Shown here one piece after another: positions 32,457 through 46,263 of a stretch of DNA of 64,000 nt; position 1 is the stretch's first letter, and each line of letters starts with the position of its first letter. Made by a program: the position numbers and the translations under genes. This stretch comes from Rhyzopertha dominica (lineage: Eukaryota; Arthropoda; Insecta; Coleoptera; Bostrichidae). The notes below the pieces were generated by a model. It was not told the DNA's origin, did not search any database, and saw only the letters and a list, made by a program, of their open reading frames with translations. The stretch is taken from assembly GCA_025024175.1 (NCBI GenBank), contig QCXZ01000001.1:15934001-15998000 (forward strand), written 5' to 3'.

Positions 32457-35400
32457 GTAGTAAATCAACTAGTTTTTAAGAAAATATCAAGATGTTTCAT
32501 AATTACTTCTTCCACAAAAAGATATTGCAAAACAAAATAACCAAGGAGCCGCTTGAGTATCTTATTTAGACTAATTAGATATACCTACCACTGTTCCCTG
32601 TACCAAATTTGAATGAAATATTTTGAAAAAAAGAGGTTTCGTAAAAAATTGAATAAAAAAATATTAAAGGGCTATAACTTGGCAAGGAAACATAATTGCT
32701 CTAAGTTAAGTTGGTTTATTTTGATTCAAGGAAACTACGTTAACGACGGTCCATTCGCTACTGGACACCGTGTATATACTTACATAAATTACGTGAAAAT
32801 TATGTGAATTACACGTATAGTGTAAAAATATCAAGTGACAAATTTGCAGGATGGTAAGTTTTCGCTTGGTCTGACGTAATAATTAATTTTTTCTACACAA
32901 TTTTCGGGTAACTTACATAGTTTACAGGTATTATGTTCATGCACATAAAGTTTTTTGTTTTGCCCATTATATATAATTTGCTATTTTCTACATATTTTAC
33001 AAGTTTTTTTACATGTAAAATAGATAAATCATTTAATTAACGAATTATCTATTTCTGGGTAGGTACACCTGCAAATCACTATTGCTGCACCTTTTTTTCT
33101 AGATTTATGAAAAAGCAAGTAGTAGATATTGAATATAATATTTGCTGAGAAAACTAAATCAGAATTGGCTTGCAAGTAAGTTGCTTCTAATTTCAAAATT
33201 ACGAACTGAAAAATCTTGAAAGAAATCTAAAAATGGTCTAAAAATTGTGTAGGTATACACTAGATACAATAATTTCTCTTTTTTTAAATTATTACTGACA
33301 CATTGCGCAGATCTCTCTTCTTTTGTCTATTTTAAGCTAAAATCAACTCTGTATTTGAAATCTAAACCAATCACATACCTCAATTGAAGGAGTTGTTATG
33401 GTTACTGGGTTGATTTTAGCTAATATCAACTTTAACAAAGGGAAGAGAAACGGTTCATTATCTTTAAATCCTTCTCAACTTTTTCGTTCTTTTGTATTCT
33501 ACTTGTGTTTAACTGCACTCTTACTATATCGTTTTTATTCTGTAAAAAAGGAAAATTGATTTTGAAGAAGAAAGCGGCACTAATCAGAGGTGGCGGACTA
33601 GTACTTATCTAGCTTATTTAGCAAGCAAAAATAAGGGAAATTGATTTACGTCACTGGAAGCATGCTGTGAATTGATATTACTTAACTGTGGAAGCCGATT
33701 TTTTTTCACTCTTAACTTTTACGGTTATAGGTTGAACAAAAAAATCATGTTACATCACTGCTTTATTTGGAAAGAATACTGCAGAATATTGGGCAAAATT
33801 ATGTATAGTTCACACATGGCGGTCGTTCGTTTTCGGAGAGACTTTAAAAAATCTATCTAATAGGACAAATGAGACAAACAAGAATCTGTAAATATGATTA
33901 CATACGGGCTTTGGGGTTGTGAAAATGTAGTACGCTATGCTTATATCTTCAATATTGATCTGCTAGCTATTCATTTTTGTAATATGTTTATAGTTGGCAG
34001 GTTAATTTTATTGTTGTTATTTACTTTCAGTGTCTAAATACTGCCGCTGGTTAGCATTGTATAACTTCTTTTATTATATAAGAAGTGGTACTACCCAGTA
34101 GTAGAGCCATGTTGCTTAACTGCGTAATCATTTTGTTCGGATCCTATAGTAGTACACAAATAAAAAATATTGGCTATTCGAGACGGATTATGCAGTACTT
34201 ACACATGATACATGATATAGGTATTTACATATGTTAGATGTATGTATTTATGAGTTTTTAGTAGACGTGGTTACCATTTCTTGAAATGTACGTGAATCGA
34301 CAGTAACTACTTAATTATTTATTTTACAGTCCTCTATACCGAGGTAACACAATGTTAGTATGTTAGCGTAATCGAATTAACAAGTGAAAATAGTTGGACT
34401 AGATTTCTTTAATTCCAGACCAGTTACTTCTTGTTTTATCTACACATAATATGCTTTTTTGATGACGTGGACTCATTGCATGCAGAGAAATGTTATGGCA
34501 CTATGTTTTACTTAATAAAAGATGCAACTTTTCTGAATGATTTGTAGTCGCTCATCCCAAAATTGTTACATCTTACAATTCCTCTGTATTTTTGCAGAAA
34601 TACCTTGTAGTTTTCTGATGTGATTTATGTTCCAGGTGCACTTCTACTTTTACTTCTAGTTGATGGTTTATGCTTGTATAGAGGCCTGGTTATTATTCAA
34701 ATATGGTTTTCCAGTGGTTGTAGAAATCTCTCTCAAATTTAACAAATTTAGTTGACATTTTGTTGCACTGTGAAATAAAGGTGTATTCAGAATAGATAGT
34801 AAAAAAACCTCAATTGCTTATAGAGCACGTGTACGACACAAATAATAATTCGTTGATGATATTTTTCCGAACCTATGTAAATTTCCTGTGCTGTATAAAT
34901 TGGTGCTAATTATTTAATTCATTTGATTGTACCCATAATCGTCTAAAATTATTGTCGTTAAAACCGTTTCCATTTCACGTGCGAAAAGTCCAGAAATGGA
35001 ATTTCCCCGTTTAGGTAGTCAATTTGGTGATATGAACCATAGATAAGCCCTAAGTACCGGATTGACCACAAATTCATTTTTAATAGCTTTGTCAACGGAA
35101 ATTAGAGTTTAGTTTATTTAGATACTCTTTCACTTATAGGCAGTACATACATCATTATTTAAATGTATTTATACATAATAAACATACTCTTAAGAATTCA
35201 TTGCCTTATATAATTTTGCCTGCGTGCAGCCTCAAATCATAAATGAAATGGAAATATGAAATCGTAACGATTAAAAGAAAGTTTTAATTCTTGTATGCGT
35301 AGTAACTGAAACGACTTTTATCGATTCTAATTAATATTATGAGTAACCTGAATTTGGATAATGTTACGCTGGTGCCGCCAGCAATGCAAATGCTGCAACA

Positions 35401-35585
35401 AGATAAGTTATTTTTTAGATAGATATTGGGTATTTATTTAAAACAGCCAAGTGGCGTATGATTCTTGTTCTGCGAAACGGAGCGCAAAAGGGACGTTTCA
35501 AATCTAACAAAATCTGTCAAATGTCAGTTACATAGCATTTACTTATGGAAACCTACCGTTAGATAGCGTTAACTGCATTTCACAT
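32457..35585. other. Non-coding stretch
   Basis: No gene, RNA or transposon recognised. Confidence 0.35.
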
Positions 35586-36070
35586 ATTAGGCTTTTTAGA
35601 ACACGTGACTTTCGGAGCGACTGCCAGGGGGCACATGTCAAAACGATGCAGCTTCTAGCGCGCTGTCATAGAAACCCCATTACTTAATGCCAACGTCAGT
35701 CACTAGAGCTGGGACATTCGATTTAATTCAAATCGTTCAATCAATTGCGTAGATTTGGATGATTCGAGTCGTTCAAGAATCATTGCTGAGAACGAGTTAC
35801 TGAGTTGTTAGTCCTGCTTAAAGACAGCTAACAGGTGCAATATGTGTCCCGTAACAGTAGCCAGCCAGTCAACCGTCAACCATGACCGATGCACGAACGA
35901 AAGTGATTCTTTAGCTGTGAGCCGAATCAAACGAATCAAGGCATGAGTCATTCAATTTGAACGACTTGGTCATGAACTACCCATCTCTATCAACCACGCG
36001 TCCGTTTCCAGGGTTTCGCAGGCGCGTCCCATGTGTGCGCTTTTTGCCCCCTGGACGCCATACGGACGTA
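35586..36070 (+). mobile_element. TIR transposon (non-autonomous), copy 1, right end lost
   Basis: Shares nearly its whole length with 48143-48678. The left end starts ATTAGGCTTTTTAG and contains CTGCCAGGGGGCA. The right part has TTTTTGCCCCCTGGACGCCAT, then diverges from copy 2 after about 36066, so the right terminal repeat is missing. A smaller hAT-like MITE is nested at 35704-35989. Confidence 0.65.
35704..35989 (+). mobile_element. Nested hAT-like MITE, copy 1
   Basis: The ends TAGAGCTGGG and CCCATCTCTA are inverted repeats with a hAT-type TAGAGxTGGG terminus. The flanking 8-mers TCAGTCAC (35696-35703) and TCAACCAC (35990-35997) are a decayed 8-bp target duplication, the length expected for hAT. 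Confidence 0.65.
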
Positions 36071-39000
36071 TTCTCTCTTTGTTAACGCAAAGTGAGCTTA
36101 TGTTGAAGTCTATTAACAAATGATTAAACGGTCCAGGGCTCAGTTTCTACCTAAATTACTTACATTTGGCGTTGATTAACAAGGAAATATTAGGAAAACA
36201 CATTTACATTTAACACTTACATTATATCCAAATACAATTTATTCATATTTTTGTATTTCTGAAAATAATTCAGCAATAGCTTGATTTCGTTGTGTAGTCG
36301 CAGACATTTTTTTTTCTGGCAATTTAAAAGGTGTAGAACATTCTTTTAAACTATGAAGCTATTTTGTCCGCATTACGGCGTCTTCTCGAAAGCGTCGAAC
36401 GATACTTAACGACCTGACCTGACCTGCCCTGATCTGACCTTTCCTCTGAAGCGTTGGAAAATTACAAAGAAGCAAACCGATTGCTAATTTGGAAAGTGGT
36501 TTAACCCCAGATCGTTGATATCATTACTTTCGTACAGTAATATAAAAAACCGCCGCAAATTGAATCAATACTTCCACATCCAATTGTCAAAATGACATTT
36601 ACGTTTTTATTTCTTGTGCTATGCGATTAGTAATCAGATTTTGAGCATTTTGTCTCTCTAGACATTTTTCTAAGGCAAAGTCCTCGTGATATTAGCAAAA
36701 ATATATAAATTTTAATATCGGTTTTTTCCAATTAACTTGAAAATTATTAACTTAACAAAAAAAATTTAAGAATGCTTTCTAATCAGAATTTTGATTTTAT
36801 ATATAATACCAAAATTAAAAAAAATCGTACGAGCAGGGACTAAAATGGGTTTTTTGGAAATATTTCGAAAATGTCAAAATTTTGAATAAATTTTCTAAGA
36901 AACTTTTTGTGAAGAAATTTTATTTCCTATCTGATGACATTTTCATTTTTTGAATATATTAAGTATATTCGGAGATAATTTATAAGAATGGATACTACTC
37001 GCAGTTGTACTACTAATCACATACTAAAACAAAAAAAAATATAAAAAAATAAAAATTTGCAAAAAGGGTAGGTACCCTCCAGTATTGCCCCCTTCCCGAT
37101 ACCGTACTTACTCCACAAACAATAGGTCGCTTTGGGTAGTTGAGATTTATGCGTGTGCCAAATTTCAAGTTCATATTATATTAAGTCTTTCGAAAGTTAC
37201 CGCGTATACAAACAAAACCACAGACACACAGACAAGAAATTTTTTTGCTCAAATTTTGTTCTTTCGCGTTTTCGACCATTTTAAAGCGAATGAGCAAATA
37301 AAAATTTTAAAAATTTTGTTTCGCTGTGCAATACTTCCCATCCGTTGGATATGGAAGTAAAAAATGACCTGCATTATAGNACCTTGATCGACCAAAACTA
37401 TTTATTGCAAATAAACAAANAATATATTTATAGATTAAATTACATATATTCTCAGATGTATTATCTCTAGCCCTACTGAAAACCGGTTGACAGACATCGC
37501 AGGTTGCCAACTTACCACCAGTTTCCCACCGTGTACCCGTTTTTTCGCGATTTCTGTTTGTCCATCAACTGTTAAGCCGTTTACTTGTAATTTTACACCT
37601 GCATGGCGTATTTATTACAATTTGATACAGGGCTTCTATAAATTATCACAATATGCACGGCGATAGTACTGAAGGTTGCAGATCAATGTCACACTACAGC
37701 TCCGAAATGTGAGCTTTCTGCAACCTTAAGTTGATTATCCCACAAAACACTACAGAATATGTTGAAAATACACACTCCCAGGCGTTTTCTCATATTAAAA
37801 TATATCAAATAATTCAGAAATCGACACACGACAAATATACGTCTTTGTGTTCACTTTCCTGAGAGGCTATAAATTGATTTAACCTATAATTTTCATAAGC
37901 GTCGTCGATGCTTGAATCATTTATAAAAACCCTGTATATGATGTTTGTAAATGCAGGCAATGGTGAAAATTTTCTTCCTTTACACAATGTAGATTATAAA
38001 AAAAATAACTAAATATTATTTCTACTCATGTACATCATGTATCACAGCTTTCTCCTTATGAAAATGCTACTTCTCTGTGACAGTGCGTGTTAAATTTGAA
38101 TTAAACGAGAAAGTTTTAAACGTATATGCCAAAATATTAAAAAAAAATTTTAATCTAATATTCGTAATTTATAAATTGCAATATTCTAGAAGAAATAACA
38201 CTTCCTATTCGAAATGAAATACATATTTTCATCTCTTGCTACAAAATGTAGGTACTATTAAAAGATTTGTTTACTAGATTTGTTTAATAATATTAAAAAA
38301 TTTCAGTGTTGAGGTTTTATCTTTATATTTTTTTTGTTATTGTGTGTTTTCTAATTAGAGAAGGTAGATAAAAGATTCTTGCTTATAAGTACCGGCATTT
38401 GCTGTCTACCTTTTGTTCGCTATAGGCCTGAGTTACATTAAAATGCATATTGACGATTCCAACTCAGGATGGACATTTATCTTCGTCAGTGGGCATACTG
38501 GTGGAATGTAAAATTCCAACAACACAGCCGCGCGTGTATGTGCTAGTGCACGCTCGTGTGACCCTTAATTTCGCCAACCGACCACACTTACCAGAAGAGC
38601 TGGTTGGTTTACATGACTGTCGTCGTTGCGTTACGCTTTACGGTGGTTTGTTGCTAAAATTGTACACTTTGAACGGTATGTTAAACAACCGTGTTGAGCG
38701 GCTATTTTTAGGAGCACTTTAATTTCATAGTTGTTAAACATTTAAGCTCGGTATCACACTACCTGGTTTCGCTGAATTTCTCCAGTATCGAAGAAAAACT
38801 TTACCAGGTTTTGCTTGTAACGTTATTATAACTAAACCTGCGATTGTTGTCATTAGTAGGTAATTTTTTTTCAAAAGCTGCTATTAGGATGTGTAATTTC
38901 TATTTATTTAAGAACAATGCTGTCAAATGTCTCCCATTTAAGATTCTTTTTTTGTATCTCAGATACTTGCTTTAGTACCTTGGAAGATATTTTATCTTAG

Positions 39001-40784
39001 ATACGTCTCCAGATCAATATCGAAATCAGAAAAGTTGCAGTTCTCAAACTATTCAACAGAATTTGCAAAACTGGAGTATCGTATTTATTAAGAAAATTAT
39101 TGTCAGTACAAATATTGCAGTGGATGCTCATTTTTCGTGGACATCATATTCATAAAATTTAGCTTGTCTTACTATGAAATGTAGCTTCAAATAAATTATT
39201 ACCATATATGCTGGCGAAAAAGCAGCAACATTTAATGTGAAAAGATATAAGCAAAAATGGTATAGTGCTTTCTATTTTGTCATAATAATGATTTAAATGT
39301 TTTGCTGTTTAATTTTCAGTAACCAGTACTATCTTTGTTTTGACAACTGCATTAATATTTAGTGCCGTAAGAACTGTAATCATAGATTCACTTTTACTCA
39401 AGGAGTCTGAAATTTCTGTGTTTCAGTATAAATAATTTTTTTTCTGACCCAATTTTAATTAATGAAACAGAGTTGCTGTTTATAATGTATTTAATTTCTG
39501 TATTTACTAAAAGTATAAGTATTAAAAGATGTGTCGCAAGTAGTATAGATCCATCAGTTTTTGCAATTACATATGCAGAAATTTTTTTGCAAAGTTAGTC
39601 ATTGCATTTCTCGCGTTGAAGTTAAAACTTTTAGTTGTATACATACACAAACTTACTTTTTTTATTAGTAGTGAATGTTTGATTAGATATACTTAGTAGC
39701 AATTAAGTTTGAATAATTGTTGTTCACGAACACTTTGTCTTACAGCTTCAAATTTGTCTACATTTCTTATATTTTTAACGTGAATTGTTTTTGGATTATC
39801 CAGCAGTGTATACTCGCTTTCTAAAATTCCTAACTATATCTATATTGTGCACGTAATCCACGCCATCACTCTCATTAGATTCGTATTATGTTAGCCCTTC
39901 TATTTTCTTCAATTTTATGATATTAAAATAAGGCCAACCATTGTGAATTTCTGACTTAATGGATTAGCTACACCAATTCTCTGTGTAAGCAGCAAACTTT
40001 TAGCCATCAAGTTTAATGTCTATAGCTCCAAGTTATTTGTATCGAAGGCATTTCATTGTGGTATTTGTATTACCTTCTTTAAGTAGGTCTTATCTCACTT
40101 AATGAGACGTGGCTGTTAAATTCGAATAAATAGAGCAATACGGATATCAGCGTTTATCTAAAATACCGACGAAAAGCAGTAAAAGTACATTCAATATTAT
40201 ATTGACGTTAACCTAATACCCTTAACGGTACACGGTTGTTTAGATTTGACAGTACCAGTCACTTAACCGCGTGTTTAATTAAAATGTCGTTTAGTAAATT
40301 AATTTGTGCTCGCGTTCATTAGTGCGACTACATACTTGTCCATTAGGTTTTTAAAATATTACGATGAATGCCTTAGCGAACGGTGTGTACGCCGGCGCAC
40401 ACTCGACTGAGGGCCTGAGCCCGAGCAATTATTATCCGTAAAGGAAAGTAATGTAAAAGGAAAAATAAAATTTGTGTACGCATACTAACTATAGTAAGTA
40501 GCCTCATTTAACATTACAGAGTTATAATTAATTGCAGGTACCTTTTCATCACTTATAGCTTCATTCAGGGCAAGAACTGCTACCAATTTTCTCCCGCAAA
40601 CACATCATTGTCATCAAGATCATTCCCACATTTTTCATTTTTGTAAATATATCCAAAATTTTCTTTTGCTAATTAAGGGCACAATTTAGCAAATGTTAAC
40701 AACTTTTCTTTCGCCTTGTCATATTTAAAAAATTACCATAGTTTCTCACATCTTAGAACATTTGTTGCATATTAGCCCGCAATG
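36071..40784. other. Long non-coding stretch with a small CCTGA repeat
   Basis: A short degenerate CCTGA repeat lies at 36408-36446. The block at 37080-37260 looks like repeat DNA (AAATTTCAAGTTCATATTA, CACAGACACACAGACAAG) but I cannot name it. Two Ns occur, near 37380 and 37420. An open frame of 90 codons at 38450-38722 has no motif I trust. Confidence 0.35.
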
Positions 40785-40990
40785 GGGTTGTAGTCCATAT
40801 TTTTTTTATTGCAGAATATGAATCTATATAAAAAATAATAGACCCCTGTGTATTCATTTATTTTCTAAAGCGCTTAGATAAACGTAAAAAAATGGTAAAG
40901 TTTAAATATTTGAATGTGTGACGTAGGTTGACCCTGCCGCTTGTGATTGGCAGCAGCTGTGTGTTGTTGCCAGAGCACAATAATTTTCAG
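40785..40990 (-). repeat. Dispersed repeat, copy 2 (inverted relative to 26441-26665)
   Basis: Its reverse complement follows the same word order as copy 1: CTGGCAACAACACACAG, a CTACGTCA site, CTAAGCGCTTTAG, ACAGGGGTCTAT and ATTCTGCAATAAAAAAAAT. Confidence 0.55.
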
Positions 40991-41129
40991 CGTTCCAGTT
41001 GCCTATGCGTGTTTTTCGCTGTCAACTGCCGACGAACGGACGATGAGCGTCATCACAACCTCTCAGTAATGCTCGTGGTGTTTGCTTTTGTTTATCGATC
41101 ACGATTATATCATTCAAAATGCGTACGAA

Positions 41130-41273
41130 ATGGCTGCTAAAAAGAAATGTTTTGTACCAACATGCACAAATACTAGTATTGTTGCTCTAGAGAAGAAATT
41201 TTTAATTGTACCCGAAGAAAAATCAAGATGAAAATTGTGGTGTGATGCACTAACAGCAAGTCGCTTGTGTTAA
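41130..41273 (+). pseudogene. THAP-domain N-terminal remnant
   Basis: From ATG 41130 the frame reads MAAKKKCFVPTCTNTS, KKFLIVPEEKSR, a TGA at 41229-41231, then KLWCDALTAS and a final stop. CxVPxCxN at the start, a hydrophobic-VP block and the KLWxDA helix are the first half of a THAP zinc finger, a DNA-binding domain of P-element-type transposases and their host relatives. The second Cys-x2-His pair is absent. One stop interrupts the frame. It sits between a dispersed repeat and a hAT-like MITE, so it is probably transposon-derived. Confidence 0.55.
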
Positions 41274-41322
41274 AGAAACTAGAGGCAAAAATATAAATAA
41301 ACAGATCATCTGTCTATCTGTA

Positions 41323-41820
41323 CAGTGTTGCCACTGGGGCTGATAGAAATTCCGCTAGATTGGCGTATCGAATCCGCTAAAATTTTTAAGACAGGGTAAT
41401 CTGTTGATATACAAGGGGATTTATTACTTATTTTATAAAAATAATTATTATTTTTCTACATATTATGCTATAACGTTAAAAATTTCTTTGTCGAGCTCAT
41501 CGCGTTCCTTTCAGAAATATGTTTCGTTGCTTTTTACTCGGTTTAAGATAATATCTGCGTCATTTGACAATCTGAGCTGCAACGTGAAACACACAAGCAC
41601 TACTGAGACGTTGGTAAAATTTTGGATTGGTAGGTAAAAAAAGCAGGAAATATAATATTTCCCAGGCAAGGAATACAGTAATCATCGAGTCACTTCATAT
41701 CTAAGTTTCCCATATTTATACGCTAAAATGACTTTCTTATTCCGTTAAAATATTCGCTAACTGCTAAAACGTATATTTTTCCGTTGGGCGAGAATTTTAT
41801 CCGCTAAGTTGGCAACACTG
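41323..41820. mobile_element. hAT-type MITE with CAGTGTTGCCA ends
   Basis: Perfect 11-bp terminal inverted repeats CAGTGTTGCCA (41323-41333 and 41810-41820). Sub-terminal CCGCTAA words are also inverted between the ends. CAGTG-type termini are typical of hAT elements. About 500 bp with no transposase. The 8-bp flanks do not match, so the target duplication is lost or the ends have rearranged. Confidence 0.6.
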
Positions 41821-41845
41821 ACCAGATGTCTCTTCTATGAGTCAA

Positions 41846-41935
41846 ACCATGGCCAACTTCAATTAGGCCGCGGCCGTAGTAAATGGCAACAGCGCAATGG
41901 CGCGAGCACCAGGCCGATTCGCCGTTATCCGTAAG
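41846..41935 (+). repeat. Repeat arm, inverted partner at 43404-43466
   Basis: Shared words with the reverse complement of 43404-43466: ACCATGGCCA, GGCAACAGCGC and AGGCCGATTC. G+C-rich for this window. The two arms lie 1.5 kb apart and could be the ends of one decayed element or two separate copies. Confidence 0.45.
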
Positions 41936-43403
41936 CCGGGCCCTTAATATATATAATGCTATATCTCCATTATTAGTAGCAATTTAAACATATTTTTTTT
42001 CCAAAATATTCCTTAAATTTCGTAGAAAGTGACACCTGCATTAAAAATCCAAGCCAATTGTAACATTTACTTTGAATTCGCTAGAAAAGGAGCTAATTTT
42101 TTTAAATTAGAAACATTGTCGGCGGCAAAATTGTACAAAAAGCATGTCGCGATAACTCAAAAAGGAAGAAAATATGTTACTTAACTGTAAATTTTTTATT
42201 TTACTCCTCGTTATATTGAGATATGCTTTATTGTAATAATTAACTTCTTGAAATGTTGATAAGTCATCCAACTTATTGAAACAAAGGGATTATTTAACAA
42301 GCATTGCCTTAATGGGTTCTCGACATACGTTACAAAGAAAATTCTATATACATTATTTTTAATGAAACAATTTATTTAGTGTGATAAATATAAAATAAAT
42401 ACTTCCAAGTAGTAACAAAAAATAAACTAAATATTCCACAAATAATATGGTGAACACATGTAGTTAACAAAAGATAAGATAAAATATACAGTGTATATGC
42501 TATATGATATGCCAAGCAGTTTGGTAAGATTTCCTGAGATGTTAAGACATGTACGTAACAAGGGAGGAGCTATAAATATATTTAGATAAGTATTTCTAAA
42601 AATAAAGTATTTATATTTCTTATATTTAAATCTGAGGCTACAGTTTATTTGAACGTACCTTAAAATAATTATTTAACAAAGCATTAATAACAATTGACAC
42701 GAGAGATTTTATTTTACATTTTACACCATTATTGCATAAGTAGCAACATAGTTGATTCTCAAAAAAGAAAATGCGATTCGTTCACTTAAAACATTTGAAA
42801 TAACCTTATGTTTTGTAGGTACTTGCCGACATAAACAATCTCTCAAATTTTTCAGATATTCACATCTGCATCGCGCACACATTCAACAACAATTTTATAT
42901 GGCACTCCACCATTTATTAAATTGTAATAAGCACCTGGTGAATGATCATTACCTTTTATTAAATTAAATTTAACGCATTCATTAAATGAATTCAAAAGCA
43001 ATTACGTTTTCGTCTAAGTTTGAATGCAACAGTATCGCTAATATATAATATACTTGATTCGTCAAACGTCTAGGTAGTTGTAGTTAAATGTCACAAAAAT
43101 ACCAGCTGATGCAGTGTCTTCTGAATGTGACAAAACAATGATTGGCCTTTTAAAAGTACTTCACAGACTTTCTCAAAGCACGAAGTGCAAAGTTGTAAAT
43201 TCAGCACTTAGTAGATTGTAATGCAAGTATATATTATTATTATTATTATTAATCCGCAGTTTTGGTTCTGACTCGAAAATTTCATTAGCGATTAAACCAA
43301 AATTTCTGCCGATAATTTGCCAGTAACAGCCTAATCTAGATTCCAAATTATAGGTCTGAACACTGTAGTGGTGCAAGGAGTACGTCATGTATCAATCCAT
43401 TCG
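41936..43403. other. Non-coding stretch between inverted repeat arms
   Basis: A+T-rich, with (ATT)n at 43232-43251. No gene recognised. Confidence 0.35.
43232..43251 (+). repeat. (ATT)n microsatellite
   Basis: About six uninterrupted ATT units. Confidence 0.9.
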
Positions 43404-43466
43404 ATTTAAACAGAATCGGCCTTGTGAGCGCTGTTGCCAAATTGATCAGGCCGTGGCCATGGTCAA
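43404..43466 (-). repeat. Repeat arm, inverted partner of 41846-41935
   Basis: Its reverse complement carries ACCATGGCCA, GGCAACAGCGC and AGGCCGATTC in the same order as the partner arm. Confidence 0.45.
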
Positions 43467-46018
43467 ACGCGAAATCACGGTAGGTTCACCGTGGCGAAAT
43501 GCGATCCCACCACACTCCCCCACTCTAGCCGGGTCGAGTGACGTTGCTAGCAATATTTGAATTTGGCGGAAAACTTTAGAGGGCGAAAATAAGACAGTAT
43601 AACATTAGAAATATTTTTTTGTTGCTAGTATCTCACATCATTGGGTCTAGGAAAACCTACAAATGTGTTGCAATAACGATTTATGATCGAGGGCTACTAC
43701 CCCATTGTCATTGCCTCATTGACCACTAGTTATCTGATTCATTAGAATTTCCCATATAAAAGGTCAAAAACCATACTTTTAGATCAATCAGTTAGGCAAA
43801 GAAAAGAATTAGCTAAACTTTTTTGATTTGATTTTATTTCTACAATATATTGGGTTGTCAGTTGTAAGTACAAAACTCAGTTTCGGGTTTGCAACCTCAT
43901 CCATTTAACCATCATCTAGCCTGTTTATAAAAATATTTCAGTGACACTTAGTCGTACGTACGTTTAGTTAGTAATAAAAAACTAAAAGCCGTGAAAGAGA
44001 AAAAGCGTTTTCAATTAATTGCATCTGACTACGTTTTCAACTATAATTGTTTTAAAGGTTTGATAGGCACACAAATAAAAGGCAACAAGGATAAGTCCTA
44101 TAATGTATGTTAGCAATTGCATTATTTGAATGTTGCTCCTTTACATTATACAAGTCGCTTATATTAAATTATTTTTCATTATTTATATTAGTATCTTAAA
44201 TAAAAACGGCTAGGTATATTTATATAAAAATTCACACACCGAGATGGTTGTAGCAGAACAGAGAGGGTCTAAAAGCCATGTATAGTTGCCGGTGGAGTGC
44301 CCTTCTTTTTTTTAAGTTAATGCAATGTAATTAGTTCGAGGATTAGCAATCCTGCAAGAGGAAAAATCTTCCTCTCAATAAACTAAATGTGGTCTATTGC
44401 AAAAAAATTTTTACTTACAATAATTGAATGCAGTTTAACATTATTATCATGAAGAAGTCTAAACCATGAGGACGAAGAGCTAGATAATTTTTAATGTGTA
44501 CAAGTGGGCCTAACCAGCTCCCTCTATGCGTCGACGCAAAATAAACATTGGTATTTCTGCTTAAAAAAAACATTGTGCAAAATTTCGATAAAACTAATCT
44601 AGTTATTTTAAGATACTGACAAATATTAAAATAAATAAATTCAACAACAATTCCCTGTAAAATGATAAAACGGCAACATTCGTTTAATATTTTATGTGAA
44701 AAAAAAATTAAAGTCGTATTTACTATCACCTTTCAAACGCTGTCTCGTTGTGATTTCACAAAAAAATGGAGTCCTGTGTTTTTCAATAAAAACATCAATT
44801 ATTTATGACTAGGGAGTCGATTGACGACAAACATCAAAGAGACAGGTTTTCTCTAGATTTGATTGGATATTGTAAAACGGTTTTACCTTATGCCAGTATT
44901 ATTCCCACCAAATTTGAAGTCGATATCTCTTATAGTTCAGGAATAATTAAAAAAATCATTTTGATGTTAATATGATATTAACCTAAACTAATAACCGCTC
45001 TAGCATTGTGGAAAACCGAGTGTATTAATAACAGTTTGTAGCTAAAATATTAGCAGACTGATTAAAGCATCCGCATATTGATCATAATATTAAATAACAA
45101 AAAGCGAAGTCTACGAGTAAAATACATAACCAAACAGGTCCGACAGCCGATTGTCTGTCTCTGTTGCCAAACGTTCAATTGTCTCCCGCCAATTTTCAAT
45201 GACTTTCTAAGGGCATTAAAACTCCACAGACAAAATAAATATGTTGGAATTAGCATTAGCCTACCTTTAGCATTTTTTGCATCAAGTTGAGGGTTTAAAA
45301 GGGACAGTTTTTTTTGCAAAGCCGTGAAGTTTGCGAGTTTATGACATTAAAAATATGACTTGTTTCTGGCTTACATTATTTGGAGCGCTGAAGCAAAATT
45401 TTCTATAAATGTAGTTAATAATAACTACTGAGCTGATGAAAATCCTTATGTAAGAAGACAACGTTGTTTTCAGGATCGTTTGCAGTTGACGAAAATTTGA
45501 ACACCAATTGATATCTACATTATCAGCTTTAAACAACGTTTTGGAAGAAGCCGTTAACAATTTACCAACAAATGAAGCAACTGCTGCGTGTAACCATCAG
45601 TATCAGTACAACTTCTCATAATGGAGGTGCTGTTGCAGAAATCTTAAAAACAAATTTTTGATTCCTCCGATTTAACCTCACTGTTTTTTTCATTGGGGCT
45701 TCATAAAAAACATAGTTTATTGTCACTTGTCTACTAAAAAGGAAGAGATGACTGAGAGGGTAAGACGGGGATTCCAAGACTTAATGCTAGAAAACATCCA
45801 GCGGACTACACACATTGCAACGAGAGAGACGGGAAGGAAACGTTTTTGAACAGAACTTAAAGTAGATTATATTAAATGTGCTTTTTCTATTGAACAAAAT
45901 GTTCTTTTGCATTGCGTAATATTAATAAATTTTGCAAGTAGTAAATAGCTGATCAAGTAAAATGGCAGCCCATGCCACTTTGCAGCGCCTCGCAGCGGGT
46001 AACTCACACGAGTCCATA
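43467..46018. other. Non-coding stretch
   Basis: No supported gene, RNA or transposon. Confidence 0.35.
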
Positions 46019-46140
46019 ACGAATCCCGGAATGTCGAACCAAGGAAATCGTCGAACCACCGAACATTCTGTTTGTACGCGACTAACGAACACAAGAAAGT
46101 CGAACGGGGGGAAAATTAAACCAGTGGTACTTAAAACATA
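46019..46140 (+). repeat. Dispersed repeat arm (partner 47640-47760)
   Basis: Shares AATCCCGGAATGTCGAACCA and a later CCAGTGGTAC-like word with the reverse complement of 47640-47760. The two copies are inverted and flank the short PLE insertion at 46274-46494. Confidence 0.45.
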
Positions 46141-46263
46141 TTTTAGTTGTATTGTATATTTAAGGCTGGGATCCTAGAGAAAGAAGTTTCACGACATCTC
46201 CCATTTCACTCATGCGAGCTGTACGATGGCGGTACCTAGCGGATTATAGATGCATATACAAGC

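Noticed and set aside
35340..35423. Short frame MSNLNLDNVTLVPPAMQM
   Set aside because: It is 27 codons ending in a stop, with no donor site and no recognisable family.
38450..38722. A 90-codon frame with ordinary composition
   Set aside because: No motif, splice site or promoter support. The local G+C-rich patch resembles repeat DNA.
40363..40440. Short frame MNALANGVYAGAHSTEGLSP ending in a stop near a GTAAAG
   Set aside because: Only 26 codons. The G+C-rich context shares TTATCCGTAA with the repeat at 41.9 kb, so it is probably repeat-derived.
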